Origin: Microvirga arabica
GTDB taxonomy: Bacteria > Pseudomonadota > Alphaproteobacteria > Rhizobiales > Beijerinckiaceae
NCBI RefSeq assembly: GCF_016811235.1
Contig: NZ_JAFBID010000070.1
Span: forward strand, 1-34,897
Direction: 5' to 3'
Length of the DNA: 34,897 nt
In this document: positions 1 to 7,649 of the stretch, piece after piece
How the letters are laid out: every line of letters begins with the position of its first letter
Numbering within the stretch: position 1 is the first letter of the stretch
Program-made: the position numbers and the translations under genes
The notes under the pieces: model-generated
Seen by the model: only the letters and a program-made list of their open reading frames with translations
Databases searched by the model: none
What the model was told of the DNA's origin: nothing

Positions 1-2
1 CG

Positions 3-104
3 GCCTCGCTCATGGAGCGCATGGAGCAGGAGGGCATCGTCGGACCCGCAAACCACGCCGGTAAACGCGAAATTCTGATGACGCATCTCGACATGGATGA
101 CTGA
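3..104 (+). CDS. ftsK: DNA translocase FtsK, C-terminal end (partial)
   Basis: The window opens inside this gene; only the last 33 residues and the TGA stop are present. The peptide contains ASLMERMEQEGIVGP followed by NHAGKREIL. This matches the recognition helix and wing of the FtsK gamma domain, the winged helix that reads KOPS sites and activates XerCD at dif. In the family this domain is the extreme C-terminus, which fits the stop seen here. The motor domain and membrane segments lie outside the window. A strong hairpin follows 26 bases after the stop. Confidence 0.85.
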   Translation, partial: ASLMERMEQEGIVGPANHAGKREILMTHLDMDD

Positions 105-130
105 TCAAACAAGGGTCGGTTTCAAAAGAA

Positions 131-157
131 AAGGCGGCTCTCAGGAGCCGCCTTTCT
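131..157. terminator. Bidirectional Rho-independent terminator between ftsK and the DUF1236 gene
   Basis: There is a perfect 10-bp stem (AAGGCGGCTC with GAGCCGCCTT) around a TCAG loop. A short T run follows on the plus strand. On the minus strand a better T-rich stretch (TTTTCTTTT) follows. It lies between two convergent genes, the ftsK end at 104 and the lipoprotein stop at 180, so it can serve both. Confidence 0.8.
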
Positions 158-179
158 GGTTTCTGGAACTGTCGTTCGA

Positions 180-587
180 TCACTCGATGACCTGGACCAC
201 CGTCCGGGTCTGAGGATCGACCAGCACGGTCTGATCGTTCACGACCGTGTAGCTGTAGTTGCTGCGCAGGCCGACGGTCGGCGGGACGGAATAGAGCCTG
301 ACGCGGGGCGGAAGAGGCTGGCCGACCACCACCTCGTCGGTGACTCGGATCGAGGGACGGCGCTCGGCGACCACATAGCTGCGGACGCGGGTCGATTCCT
401 CAGCGCTGAGAACGCTGCCCGCCGCCGCACCGGCTACACCGCCGACCACGGCGCCGACTGGACCGCCGACGATGGCGCCCGTGACCGCGCCACCTGCGGC
501 GCCTGCGGTCGTGCCGCTCTGGCAGGCGGCAAGGGGAAGAGCCAGGAGAGTCAGAACTGCAGCCGAGCTTAGGACATGATTGCGCAT
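180..587 (-). CDS. DUF1236-type glycine-zipper lipoprotein
   Basis: A 135-residue exported protein of unknown biochemical function. The ATG at 587 is chosen because AAGGA sits at ribosome-binding distance and a lipoprotein signal follows at once, with lipobox LPLAAC and the acylated Cys near residue 22. An upstream in-frame ATG at 647 would place 20 charged residues before the signal and overlap the promoter. Residues 28-58 are a Gly/Ala/Val-rich glycine-zipper stretch (repeats of GGxxGAVVGG type). The C-terminal part resembles DUF1236, which ends in a short beta-rich module (QTVLVDPQTRTVVQVIE). Proteins of this kind are common in Rhizobiales and are presumed outer-membrane or periplasmic. 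The upstream EcfG-type promoter suggests general-stress induction. Confidence 0.75.
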   Translation of the reverse strand: MRNHVLSSAAVLTLLALPLAACQSGTTAGAAGGAVTGAIVGGPVGAVVGGVAGAAAGSVLSAEESTRVRSYVVAERRPSIRVTDEVVVGQPLPPRVRLYSVPPTVGLRSNYSYTVVNDQTVLVDPQTRTVVQVIE

Positions 588-617
588 GACGGATTCCTTT
601 CCGAGTGGCACCTTCCG

Positions 618-642
618 AACGCGGGACAGCTTGGCTGGTTCC
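618..642 (-). promoter_or_regulatory. Candidate EcfG (general stress response) promoter of the DUF1236 gene
   Basis: On the minus strand GGAAC (638-642) is followed by exactly 16 bases and then CGTT (618-621). This matches the alphaproteobacterial EcfG consensus GGAAC-N16/17-CGTT. The predicted start would lie near 610, giving a leader of about 20-25 nt before the ATG at 587. No other exact match was found when intergenic GGAAC sites were checked by eye. Confidence 0.6.
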
Positions 643-770
643 CTCAAAGAATGCGGATCGGTTTCAGGGCTGCTAACGAAAACTGTGCAGTGTTGGCGTG
701 CGTCCTTGCCGTTTCCGCCTCCGGATGCATCTCTCTAGTCAGACGTGGCCGTTAGATTGAGGAGGGGATC

Positions 771-1529
771 ATGGCGGAACGCTCCAGGATTGCGATTGTG
801 ACGGGAGCCGGGACTGGCGTGGGCAGGGCCATCTGTGAAGGGCTCCTGAAGGGCGGTTACAGCGTCGTGATGGCAGGGCGGCGTCGGGAGGCTCTCGAAG
901 ACGCAGCGCGCGAGATCGGCGGAGATGAGAAATCCGTCCTTATCGTGCCGACCGACGTGACGGATCCAGCCTCCGTGGCGGCTCTTTTTGCCGCCACAAA
1001 GCAGGCTTTCGGCAGGCTCGATCTGCTTGTCAACAATGCGGGGATCGGCTCCCCTGCCGTACCATTGGAGGAAATTCCCTTCGAGCAATGGCAGACGGTC
1101 GTGGCCACGAATATCACCGGCACGTTCCTCTGCACGCAGGAGGCCTTCCGGATTATGAAGGATCAGAACCCGAGGGGCGGGCGTATCATCAATAACGGGT
1201 CGGTCTCGGCCTATGCCCCGCGTCCGCTCTCTGCGCCTTACACAGCCACCAAGCATGCGGTCCTCGGGCTGACGAAGTCGACCTCTCTCGACGGCCGCGC
1301 CTATGACATTGCCTGCGGCCAGATCGACATCGGCAATGCGGCGACCGACATGACGGCGAGAATGACCGAGGGCGTTCTGCAACCGAACGGAACCGTAGCC
1401 CCGGAGCCCAGGATCGATCCCAAGCACGTGGCCGACGCGGTGGTCTACATGGCCGGCCTGCCGCTCGATGCCAATGTCCTCACCATGACCGTGATGGCGA
1501 CCAAGATGCCGTTCGTCGGGCGCGGGTGA
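771..1529 (+). CDS. Classical short-chain dehydrogenase/reductase (SDR)
   Basis: A 252-residue cytoplasmic NAD(P)-dependent oxidoreductase. All landmarks of classical SDRs are visible. The glycine-rich cofactor loop TGAGTGVG is at 11-18, the acidic D-V after beta4 at 62-63, and NNAG at 88-91. The structural Asn is near 114, and the catalytic Ser144, Tyr157 and Lys161 are in NNGSVS...YTATK. The basic GRRRE after beta2 suggests NADP preference, which is an inference. The substrate cannot be told from sequence. The start has a very good Shine-Dalgarno (GAGGAGGGG) just upstream. It stands alone between a divergent lipoprotein gene and the downstream PBP gene. Confidence 0.88.
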   Translation: MAERSRIAIVTGAGTGVGRAICEGLLKGGYSVVMAGRRREALEDAAREIGGDEKSVLIVPTDVTDPASVAALFAATKQAFGRLDLLVNNAGIGSPAVPLEEIPFEQWQTVVATNITGTFLCTQEAFRIMKDQNPRGGRIINNGSVSAYAPRPLSAPYTATKHAVLGLTKSTSLDGRAYDIACGQIDIGNAATDMTARMTEGVLQPNGTVAPEPRIDPKHVADAVVYMAGLPLDANVLTMTVMATKMPFVGRG

Positions 1530-1735
1530 GACACATTGCCGTGACCGCACCGGCTGTATCTGGGATGTAAGCTCGGCCGCCCCATTTCTTACCGATGGCT
1601 GTTCTAAAAGAGCCGCGGTGTACGGCTTTCATTCATCCGGGCTTAGGCAAGGTCCGATTGGTCCGCGAGGGCGCGGACAGCTTATCCATACCGATGATCT
1701 TCTCGTGGGGTGAATGATGTGATGATGGCGGCGGT

Positions 1736-4633
1736 ATGAGCGCAATCCTCGTCAAGATCTTTGCAACGGCCCTGACCTTGAGCCAGGTGCTCGTCGATCC
1801 CGAGACGGTCAAGACGAGCTTCGATCCTGCTCGGGATCAGGGGCAGGTGGCTGAGATCCTCAAGAGCGGCTGCACCCACATGCGCCGGGCTTTCGATATC
1901 GAGGACATCAATCTCGACGATCTCATCGCAACCGCCATGGACGATCCGCAGGCCGTCACGGGAGACCTGAAGGTCCTGCAAGGATTGAGCTTCAACGATC
2001 TGCACGCGAGCTACCGTCAGTTCTGCAAGGGGGAGACGGTCGAGCCCGCGCCGGTCGATCTCGGCGAGGTGATTTCCTATTACAATGCCGCCGTGGCCGG
2101 GCTCCCCGATGCCGGGAAGCTCAAGGGCCTAAAGCTGCCGGGCGTCAGCGTAGTTTTGGACGGGAACGGCAAGCGCTTCGCCGAGGTATTCGAACCCGAC
2201 CACCGGCGCATCTGGGTTTCCTTGGCCGATATCCCGCAGAGCGTGCGGCAAGCTTTCGTTTCGGCGGAGGACAAGCGTTTTCACCAGCATCGGGGCATCG
2301 ACGAGCGCGGCGTGATCCGTGCCTTCATGGGCAACATGGCCAATCCCGGACGTCCTGCGGGCGGCTCGACCATCACCCAGCAGGTGGCGAAGAACCTGCT
2401 CGTGGGCGACGATGTCACCTATGACCGCAAGATGCGGGAAATGATCGTGGCCTCGCGCATCGAGCGGGTGTTGAGCAAGGCGGAGATCCTCGAGATATAC
2501 CTCAACTTGATCTATCTTGGACGCTCCTCCTGGGGCATCGAGATGGCGGCGCAGAGCTATTTCGGGAAGAGCGCCAAGGCGCTCTCGGTCTCCGAGGGGG
2601 CACTTCTCGCCGGACTGGCCAAGGGGCCGAACTACTACAATCCCGACACGAAGCCCGAGCGCGCCCAGGAGCGCATGGCCTATGTGCTGAGCCGCATGCA
2701 GGAGGACGGATTCCTGAAGCCGGAGCAGGTGCAGCAGGCGGTCGCCTTCCTTCCGGGGCGAGCGCCCTACGAGCGCACCAGGCGGACGATGGGTTTTCAC
2801 TTCGTCGACCACGTCAGCCGCGATGCGCGCACGCTTGCCGGTATCGAGAGCCTCACCGCAGGCGGCTACACGGTGCGCACGACCATCAATGCGGCCCTGC
2901 AGCAGGAGACGGAAGCTGCATTGCAGGACGGCCTCGCGCGCTATGAACTGAGCATCGGACGGCAGCGCTATCAGGGCCCCGAGGCGAACATTGCCGAAGC
3001 TGTGAGGGCGCTCGAAGGCAGCAAGGACCCGGAAGAGAAGATGCCGGCCTGGCAGCGCGCTCTCAAGGCGGTGCGACTGCCGCTCTATGACGTACATTGG
3101 ACGGCCGCCGTGGTGATCGAGAAAGGCCGGGATCGCAAGACGAAAGCGAATGTCCTGCGGGTGGGGCTCGCGGATGGGCGTGTTCTGCCCCTGAACGCCT
3201 GGGAGGCGGCCCGCCGGGAGCTCAAGCTCCATGACGTGGTGCGGGTCCGGGTCGTCGAGCAGAAGGGCAAGGGAGCCATGCGCGCCGACCTGAGGACGCC
3301 GCCTTCGGTGCAAGGTGGCGCCGTCGTCCTGGAGAACAGGACCGGCCGCATCTTGGCGATGACGGGTGGCTTCTCCTATCCCCTCAGCCAGCTCAACCGG
3401 GCCTCGCAGGCTCACCGCCAGCCGGGTTCGGCCTTCAAGCCGCTGACCTATCTCGCGGCCCTGTCGAAGGGGTTGCAGCCCAACACGCTGATCTGGGATG
3501 CCCCTCTCACGCTGCCTCCCGTGGGCGGCGGTGCTCATGCACGGGCCGGAGATTATTGGAGCCCGAAGAATTTCGACGGTGGGCGCTCTGGCATCATGAC
3601 CCTGCGAAGGGCGCTCGAGAACTCGAAGAACCTGGTCACGGCGCGTCTGCTCGACGGTGCTATCGAAACAAGGCCGGAGGAAAGCCTCGAACGGGTCTGC
3701 GAACTCGCCCTCGAGGCGCAGCTCTACCTGGAATGCACGCCGCATTATCCGTTCGTGCTCGGCGCGCAGCCTGTACGGATGCTCGACCTCGCTGCGTTTT
3801 ATGCGGCCATTGCCAATGAGGGCGCCATGCCGGTGCCGCATGCCATCGAGGCGGTGGAGCAGGGCGGGCAGGTTATCTATGGTCGCAAGGCGCGTCCCCT
3901 GACGCGTCTGGGATCCGCCGATGCGGCCGCCTTCTATCAACTGAAGAGCATGCTTCAAGGCGTGCTCGAACGTGGCACGGCACGATCCCTGAAAACACTT
4001 GCTCCCTATGCTGCGGGCAAGACGGGAACCTCGGACAAGGAGAACGATGCTTGGTTCGTCGGCTTCACCAACGATGTCACGATTGCCGTATGGGTCGGCC
4101 ATGACAATGCCGACGGCAAGCGCCGCACGCTTGGTCGCGGACAGACAGGCGGCAAGGTGGCGGCTCCCATCTTCCAGGCGATCCTCCAGGCGGCCTGGGA
4201 GTACCACGCGCCGAAGGCGCCGCTCAGCCCGCCGTCACCGCAGGCGGCCAAGCAGCTCATCGCCATGCCGATCGATCTGAACACCGGCGACCGGCTGACG
4301 GATGGGCGAAAGGGCTTCATGGAGCATTTCCGCCTGAACTGGTTCGGGCGTCTGGCCGAGACGCAGTTCCGCCTCGTGCCGCAGTCGGAAGTCTTTGCGT
4401 TCCGTAACCCGGACCCCTGGAGCGACGGGGAAGATCGGGGAGGACCGGATTATTATGAGGACGGACCTTATGCGCAGGGCCCCGGCTGGCTCGAGAGTCC
4501 GCGCCAGTCTGCTCCTCCCGCACGCCGCCAAGCCGAACCTGAGCGCGATTTCCGTTGGTGGGAGGACGAGGCGCCGCGCAGACCCAGGCGCATCGATCCG
4601 GATTATTTCTGGCGCAACGGACAGGTTTACTGA
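1736..4633 (+). CDS. Bifunctional class A penicillin-binding protein (PBP1-type)
   Basis: A 965-residue peptidoglycan synthase with glycosyltransferase (GT51) and transpeptidase domains. GT51 motifs are EDKRFHQHRG from E178 (catalytic Glu in motif 1) and GGSTITQQVAKNLL at about 209-222. Transpeptidase motifs are S565-A-F-K568 (acylated Ser), S630-K-N632 and K762-T-G-T-S. The N-terminus has one short hydrophobic stretch (about residues 4-20) serving as weak anchor or signal, then a roughly 120-residue region with no recognised domain. The C-terminus after about 860 is a Pro/Arg/Tyr-rich tail. A UniB-type PBP1C C-terminal domain is not apparent. ATG 1736 is the only possible start, because TGA precedes it in frame at 1715-1717. 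The stop overlaps the next gene's ATG (TGATG), indicating translational coupling. Confidence 0.93.
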   Translation: MSAILVKIFATALTLSQVLVDPETVKTSFDPARDQGQVAEILKSGCTHMRRAFDIEDINLDDLIATAMDDPQAVTGDLKVLQGLSFNDLHASYRQFCKGETVEPAPVDLGEVISYYNAAVAGLPDAGKLKGLKLPGVSVVLDGNGKRFAEVFEPDHRRIWVSLADIPQSVRQAFVSAEDKRFHQHRGIDERGVIRAFMGNMANPGRPAGGSTITQQVAKNLLVGDDVTYDRKMREMIVASRIERVLSKAEILEIYLNLIYLGRSSWGIEMAAQSYFGKSAKALSVSEGALLAGLAKGPNYYNPDTKPERAQERMAYVLSRMQEDGFLKPEQVQQAVAFLPGRAPYERTRRTMGFHFVDHVSRDARTLAGIESLTAGGYTVRTTINAALQQETEAALQDGLARYELSIGRQRYQGPEANIAEAVRALEGSKDPEEKMPAWQRALKAVRLPLYDVHWTAAVVIEKGRDRKTKANVLRVGLADGRVLPLNAWEAARRELKLHDVVRVRVVEQKGKGAMRADLRTPPSVQGGAVVLENRTGRILAMTGGFSYPLSQLNRASQAHRQPGSAFKPLTYLAALSKGLQPNTLIWDAPLTLPPVGGGAHARAGDYWSPKNFDGGRSGIMTLRRALENSKNLVTARLLDGAIETRPEESLERVCELALEAQLYLECTPHYPFVLGAQPVRMLDLAAFYAAIANEGAMPVPHAIEAVEQGGQVIYGRKARPLTRLGSADAAAFYQLKSMLQGVLERGTARSLKTLAPYAAGKTGTSDKENDAWFVGFTNDVTIAVWVGHDNADGKRRTLGRGQTGGKVAAPIFQAILQAAWEYHAPKAPLSPPSPQAAKQLIAMPIDLNTGDRLTDGRKGFMEHFRLNWFGRLAETQFRLVPQSEVFAFRNPDPWSDGEDRGGPDYYEDGPYAQGPGWLESPRQSAPPARRQAEPERDFRWWEDEAPRRPRRIDPDYFWRNGQVY

Positions 4634-5673
4634 TGACATTGCAGGTTCACGTGAGGCGCTCGCTGATCGCCGCTGCGGCTCTTTTCGTCTCCGTCGGAGG
4701 ATTGGCGGCCCAGGAGTTCCGGATCGAGGAGGTGCCGTCCGTCACGGCCGTTGCTCCGGCCAGGCTGAAGCCCAAGACCATCGTGTTCAGCGATCAACGG
4801 GACGACAAGCTGACCGATCCTGGCACCGGCCTGATCCGTTTCGAGGATTGGGGCCGCGAGCGGCCCGTGCAGAAGCAGTTCCTGAGCCTTTTTCCAGGCT
4901 ATGCCGAACCGAACATCAAGGTCTCGGTGCATGGCATTCCGAAAACCTACACCGAGAAGCTCCACATGTACGTGGTGGAGGCTCGCTTCCTGATCGGCAA
5001 GGCGCCGGGTTCGATCGATCTCGCCCGCTTCGCCCGTCTCGATACGCTGGAAAAGATTGACCCGTCGATCAAGCACCGCCGCATCTCGGCCGAGCAGGCG
5101 GTGCCGCAGGTGGATTCGCAGAGCGCCCATACCCGCCACCCGGATCGCCGCTGGTGCGAGGCTCCGGCGAGCGTTTGCATTGAGTCCCGCTATCCACTCG
5201 AAGGCAAGCTGCCGGTCGGGATCCGCCTGGCCAACAAGCTGGAGGAGGGCGGCAAGAAGATTTCGGAGTTCATGGAGTTCCAGACCGAGATACGCGTGCT
5301 GCCGCCGGAGGAGATCGATCGTCCAGGTCTGACGAAGCTGACGGCCCTGGAAGCGCCCGTCGCCGGGGTGCTTGAGCAGACGATCTTCAGCGTGAATCAG
5401 GTGATGCAGTTCGGGAAGCTGCTCGCAATCCTTCAGGAGCATCCTGCCAACCCGAACAGCACGGTTGCGACGGTGTTCATGGCACTGGCCGTCGAGACCG
5501 ATGTGCTGGAGCGCAAGAAGGAGTTCGAGAATGTTCCCGTGCTGCGCAACCTCATCCCGGCGCAGGTGCTCATGGGGAAAAGCTCGTTCAATTCCGGGGA
5601 TTCCATTAGTGCCGGGCTGCCCGATTACGTCCGCAACCGCATCCGCGCCATTGCCGATCTGATCGAGCGCTAA
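4633..5673 (+). CDS. Exported protein of unknown function, coupled to the class A PBP
   Basis: A 346-residue protein with a clear N-terminal signal peptide: basic VRRS, a hydrophobic core, then cleavage near GLAAQ at about residue 27. The ATG at 4633 overlaps the stop of the PBP gene by one base, so the two are almost certainly co-translated. No domain was recognised. The mature part has a paired Cys-containing segment (RRWCEAPASVCIESRYPLEGKLP) that could form a disulfide, and a C-terminal region rich in predicted helix. The coupling suggests a periplasmic partner or regulator of the PBP, but this rests only on gene order. The in-frame ATG at 4555 lies deep in the PBP gene and was rejected. 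Confidence 0.75.
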   Translation: MTLQVHVRRSLIAAAALFVSVGGLAAQEFRIEEVPSVTAVAPARLKPKTIVFSDQRDDKLTDPGTGLIRFEDWGRERPVQKQFLSLFPGYAEPNIKVSVHGIPKTYTEKLHMYVVEARFLIGKAPGSIDLARFARLDTLEKIDPSIKHRRISAEQAVPQVDSQSAHTRHPDRRWCEAPASVCIESRYPLEGKLPVGIRLANKLEEGGKKISEFMEFQTEIRVLPPEEIDRPGLTKLTALEAPVAGVLEQTIFSVNQVMQFGKLLAILQEHPANPNSTVATVFMALAVETDVLERKKEFENVPVLRNLIPAQVLMGKSSFNSGDSISAGLPDYVRNRIRAIADLIER

Positions 5674-5702
5674 GCTGAACAGTCGGGTTCCCGACCAGAA
5701 AA

Positions 5703-5732
5703 AGCCCCGTCCACATCAGGCTGAACGGGGCT
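5703..5732. terminator. Hairpin terminator, best oriented for the minus strand
   Basis: AGCCCCGT (5703-5710) pairs with ACGGGGCT (5725-5732) around a 14-base loop. Read on the minus strand the stem is followed directly by TTTTT. On the plus strand there is no T run, although the hairpin could still help stop the 4633-5673 transcript. No minus-strand protein gene ends here, which raises the possibility of a small RNA (see findings). Confidence 0.5.
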
Positions 5733-5889
5733 GCAAGTCTGCGGAGGCGACAAGGGGTTGCGGGGAATGGTGCCTCCGTACCAAACCAAGTATTCATCTT
5801 GTTCAATGTTCCTTGGCGTTCCCCATTTTCGAACCTTGGCGGGCATCAAATTTCCTTGATTGCGCCACGTTTGAGGCTCTGACTCACTT

Positions 5890-6024
5890 TGCTGGTTTTA
5901 CCAGCAGGTGTGGTGGAACGCCGCACAGGCGTAACAACCGCATTCGGTGGATGTTTGGACCGGGCAGTCTGCGTTTCTTCCTCCCGAACTTGCCTTCCTC
6001 AGGTCCTCCTGGGGAAGGCTTTTT
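5890..6024 (+). ncRNA. Candidate trans-acting small RNA with CU-rich anti-Shine-Dalgarno motifs
   Basis: This 480-bp intergenic stretch has no credible protein gene but ends in a textbook intrinsic terminator at 5992-6024. Upstream, TTCTTCCTCCCGAAC should be single-stranded, and the terminator loop region carries TCCTCCT. Paired CCTCC-type motifs displayed on hairpin loops are the hallmark of the Rhizobiales alpha-r14/suhB/CcnA sRNA class. A weak promoter is possible, with CTTGAT (5855-5860), a 17-base spacer and TCTGAC (5878-5883), which would start the RNA near 5890. The 5' end is therefore approximate, and the family assignment is a resemblance recalled from the literature rather than a model hit. 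Confidence 0.45.
5992..6024 (+). terminator. Strong Rho-independent terminator of the candidate sRNA
   Basis: GCCTTCCTCAGG (5992-6003) pairs over 12 positions (one T-G wobble) with CCTGGGGAAGGC (6008-6019). The loop is TCCT, and TTTTT follows at 6020-6024. It lies 130 bases upstream of the next gene and about 320 bases after the previous stop, so it belongs to neither gene in an obvious way. Confidence 0.8.
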
Positions 6025-6156
6025 ACTGAGCTGTGGAGGAGCGTCCGCTGCTGTTCTTTCGTTCTGGCCCACCCACTGCTATCTCACCTGCCGACAAGTT
6101 TGATCAGGATCGTCTCCGCCGCGCCTGCGGAGCGACCGACAATACAGAGGTGTCCC

Positions 6157-6552
6157 GTGGCCAAGGCCATTCACTCCATGATCCGCGTGCTCGACGAGCA
6201 GCGCTCCCTCTCGTTCTACGAGAAGGCTTTCGGCCTCATTGTGGCGGAGCGCTTGGCGTTCGAAGGCTTCACGCTGGTTTACCTGAGCAGTCCCGAGAGC
6301 GAGTTCGAACTCGAACTCACGGTCAACCACGGCCGCACGGAACCCTACGTGCTGGGCGACGGCTACGGGCATCTCGCATTCTCCGTGGACGATCTCGAGG
6401 CCGAGCATGCCCGCTTCGAGGCGCTCGGTCTCAGCCCCACATCTCTGAAGGAGCTGAAGCTCGACGGCAGGCCTCCGGCACGGTTCTTCTTCCTGCAGGA
6501 TCCGGACGGCTACAAGATCGAGGTGCTTCAGCGCGGCGGCCGCTACAAGTAG
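6157..6552 (+). CDS. gloA: Glyoxalase I / lactoylglutathione lyase-type VOC protein
   Basis: A 131-residue VOC-fold metalloenzyme matching GloA in length and layout. GloA converts the methylglyoxal-glutathione hemithioacetal to S-lactoylglutathione in the cytoplasm. All four expected metal ligands are present in position: H6 (AIHSMIRV), E53 (ELELTVN), H72 (GYGHLAFSVDD) and E122 (DPDGYKIEVL). The gene starts at GTG 6157, the only start that puts the first ligand near the N-terminus; AGAGG lies just upstream. It is followed after 42 bases by the deformylase-like gene, so the two may be co-transcribed. The symbol is an inference from the ligand set; a related VOC activity is possible. Confidence 0.82.
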   Translation: MAKAIHSMIRVLDEQRSLSFYEKAFGLIVAERLAFEGFTLVYLSSPESEFELELTVNHGRTEPYVLGDGYGHLAFSVDDLEAEHARFEALGLSPTSLKELKLDGRPPARFFFLQDPDGYKIEVLQRGGRYK

Positions 6553-6594
6553 CTCAGCCAGCATCCTCACCTATAGCGTTCCGAGAACCACCAC

Positions 6595-7098
6595 GTGGCC
6601 ATCCGTCCGATCATCCGCTTCCCGGATCCCCGCCTGCGCCAGAGGGCCGAACCGATCGTTCAGATCGACGAGGAGGTTCGGGCACTGGCAACGGATCTGA
6701 CGGAAACAATGCATGCTGCGCCCGGCATCGGCATCACGGCGCCGCATGTTGGCATTCTGCGGCGGCTCGTGGTGATCCAGCTGGAGAGCGATGCTAGACC
6801 TCACATCTCGATCAACCCAGAGATCGTCTGGTCCTCCCCGGAGATGATCCGGCACATGGAGGGCAGCGTCTCCATGCCGGGCGTCAACGACGAGGTCGAG
6901 CGTCATGCCCGCGTCCGGGTGAGATACAGGGGCCTGGATAACATGGAGCGCGAGGAGGAGGCGGAGGGACTGATGGCGGTCTGCTTCCAGCACGAGATCG
7001 ATCAGCTCGACGGCATCTTCTGGATCGACCGTCTATCGAAACTGAAGCGGGACCGTTTGATCAAGCGGTTCGAGAAGCTGCAGCGTCTCAAGGCATGA
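6595..7098 (+). CDS. Peptide deformylase homologue with degenerate active site
   Basis: A 167-residue protein with the overall plan of peptide deformylase, which removes the N-formyl group of nascent proteins. The three PDF motifs are recognisable but altered. Motif 1 reads GIGITAPHVG (44-53), where Gln is usual in place of His51. Motif 2 reads EGSVS (89-93), with Ser91 in place of the metal-binding Cys. Motif 3 reads QHEIDQLDG (132-140), keeping His133 and the catalytic Glu134 but with Gln137 in place of the second His ligand. Two of three metal ligands are therefore lost, so normal deformylase activity is unlikely. The reading frame is intact and the spacing normal, so this looks like a maintained divergent paralogue. 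GTG start. The true def gene should be elsewhere. Confidence 0.85.
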   Translation: MAIRPIIRFPDPRLRQRAEPIVQIDEEVRALATDLTETMHAAPGIGITAPHVGILRRLVVIQLESDARPHISINPEIVWSSPEMIRHMEGSVSMPGVNDEVERHARVRVRYRGLDNMEREEEAEGLMAVCFQHEIDQLDGIFWIDRLSKLKRDRLIKRFEKLQRLKA

Positions 7099-7119
7099 AG
7101 GCGCTGACAATGGAGTTCT

Positions 7120-7350
7120 GTGAACGTGGTTGAAGTCTATCGCATCGAATCTGTGGCGTCTGAGGAAGCGGGCGGCGGGATCATCCGCCGGATCCTGGTT
7201 CGCACCGACTCCGTCGAAAAGGCAAAGGAGCGAGCGCTGAAGGTGTTCTCCCTCGCGCGGCGGCCCCAATCCCGCGACCTGGATGTGGAATCGGTCCGCG
7301 TGCTCGATGGGGCCGGCTACGAGGTCTTCTCGATCAGCACCCGGGACTGA
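7120..7350 (+). CDS. Small conserved-looking protein of unknown function
   Basis: A 76-residue soluble protein, 21 bases downstream of the deformylase-like gene and probably in the same transcript. The GTG at 7120 has GGAG four bases upstream; GTG 7126 is an alternative two codons in. The alternating pattern suggests a beta-alpha-beta-beta fold: VVEVYRIESV, helix with SVEKAKERALKVFSLA, then DVESVRVLDGAGYEVFSIS. No family was recognised. Confidence 0.6.
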   Translation: MNVVEVYRIESVASEEAGGGIIRRILVRTDSVEKAKERALKVFSLARRPQSRDLDVESVRVLDGAGYEVFSISTRD

Positions 7351-7395
7351 CGTTCTCAGCGCGGCGTCCGCCTCTGGGGATAATCCAAACACCAT

Positions 7396-7424
7396 TTGAC
7401 AGCGTGCCCAATCACCGGTACGAG
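7396..7424 (+). promoter_or_regulatory. Candidate sigma-70-type promoter of tRNA-Asp
   Basis: TTGACA at 7396-7401 is a perfect -35 element. After exactly 17 bases comes TACGAG at 7419-7424, an acceptable alphaproteobacterial -10. It lies about 55 bases upstream of the tRNA, and no other gene starts nearby. Confidence 0.5.
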
Positions 7425-7478
7425 CGCGCCTCCATCGCGAGAAACGCTCCTCTCGGGCACGCGATGCGAGAGAGATGC

Positions 7479-7555
7479 GCGGGCGTAGCTCAGTCGGTTA
7501 GAGTGCCGGCCTGTCACGCCGGAGGTCGCGGGTTCGAGCCCCGTCGCCCGCGCCA
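7479..7555 (+). tRNA. tRNA-Asp (anticodon GTC)
   Basis: A complete 77-base cloverleaf with encoded CCA. The acceptor stem GCGGGCG pairs with CGCCCGC (7545-7551), the discriminator is G, and CCA is at 7553-7555. The D arm contains GTAGCTCAGTCGGTTAGAG. The anticodon stem CCGGC/GCCGG holds loop CTGTCAC, giving anticodon GTC at 7513-7515 for aspartate. The T arm carries GGTTCGAGCC. No integrase or repeated 3' end follows, so there is no sign of use as an attachment site. Confidence 0.97.
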
Positions 7556-7649
7556 CTCTCCTCAATCTGCAATTGGCAGCCTTCCTTGAAAACTCGTCCG
7601 TTTGCCGCGGAAGCCTCGAGAGCACCGGCTTCGACGGCTTCCTGAACGA

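Noticed and set aside
2129..4207. 692-aa open frame antisense to the class A PBP gene
   Set aside because: It mirrors the codon bias of a high-GC gene on the opposite strand. The sense frame carries all GT51 and transpeptidase motifs, whereas the antisense protein shows none and is Arg/His/Leu-rich.
5813..6103. 96-aa frame and related frames upstream of the glyoxalase gene
   Set aside because: They cross the strong terminator and lack family features. The region fits a small RNA better.
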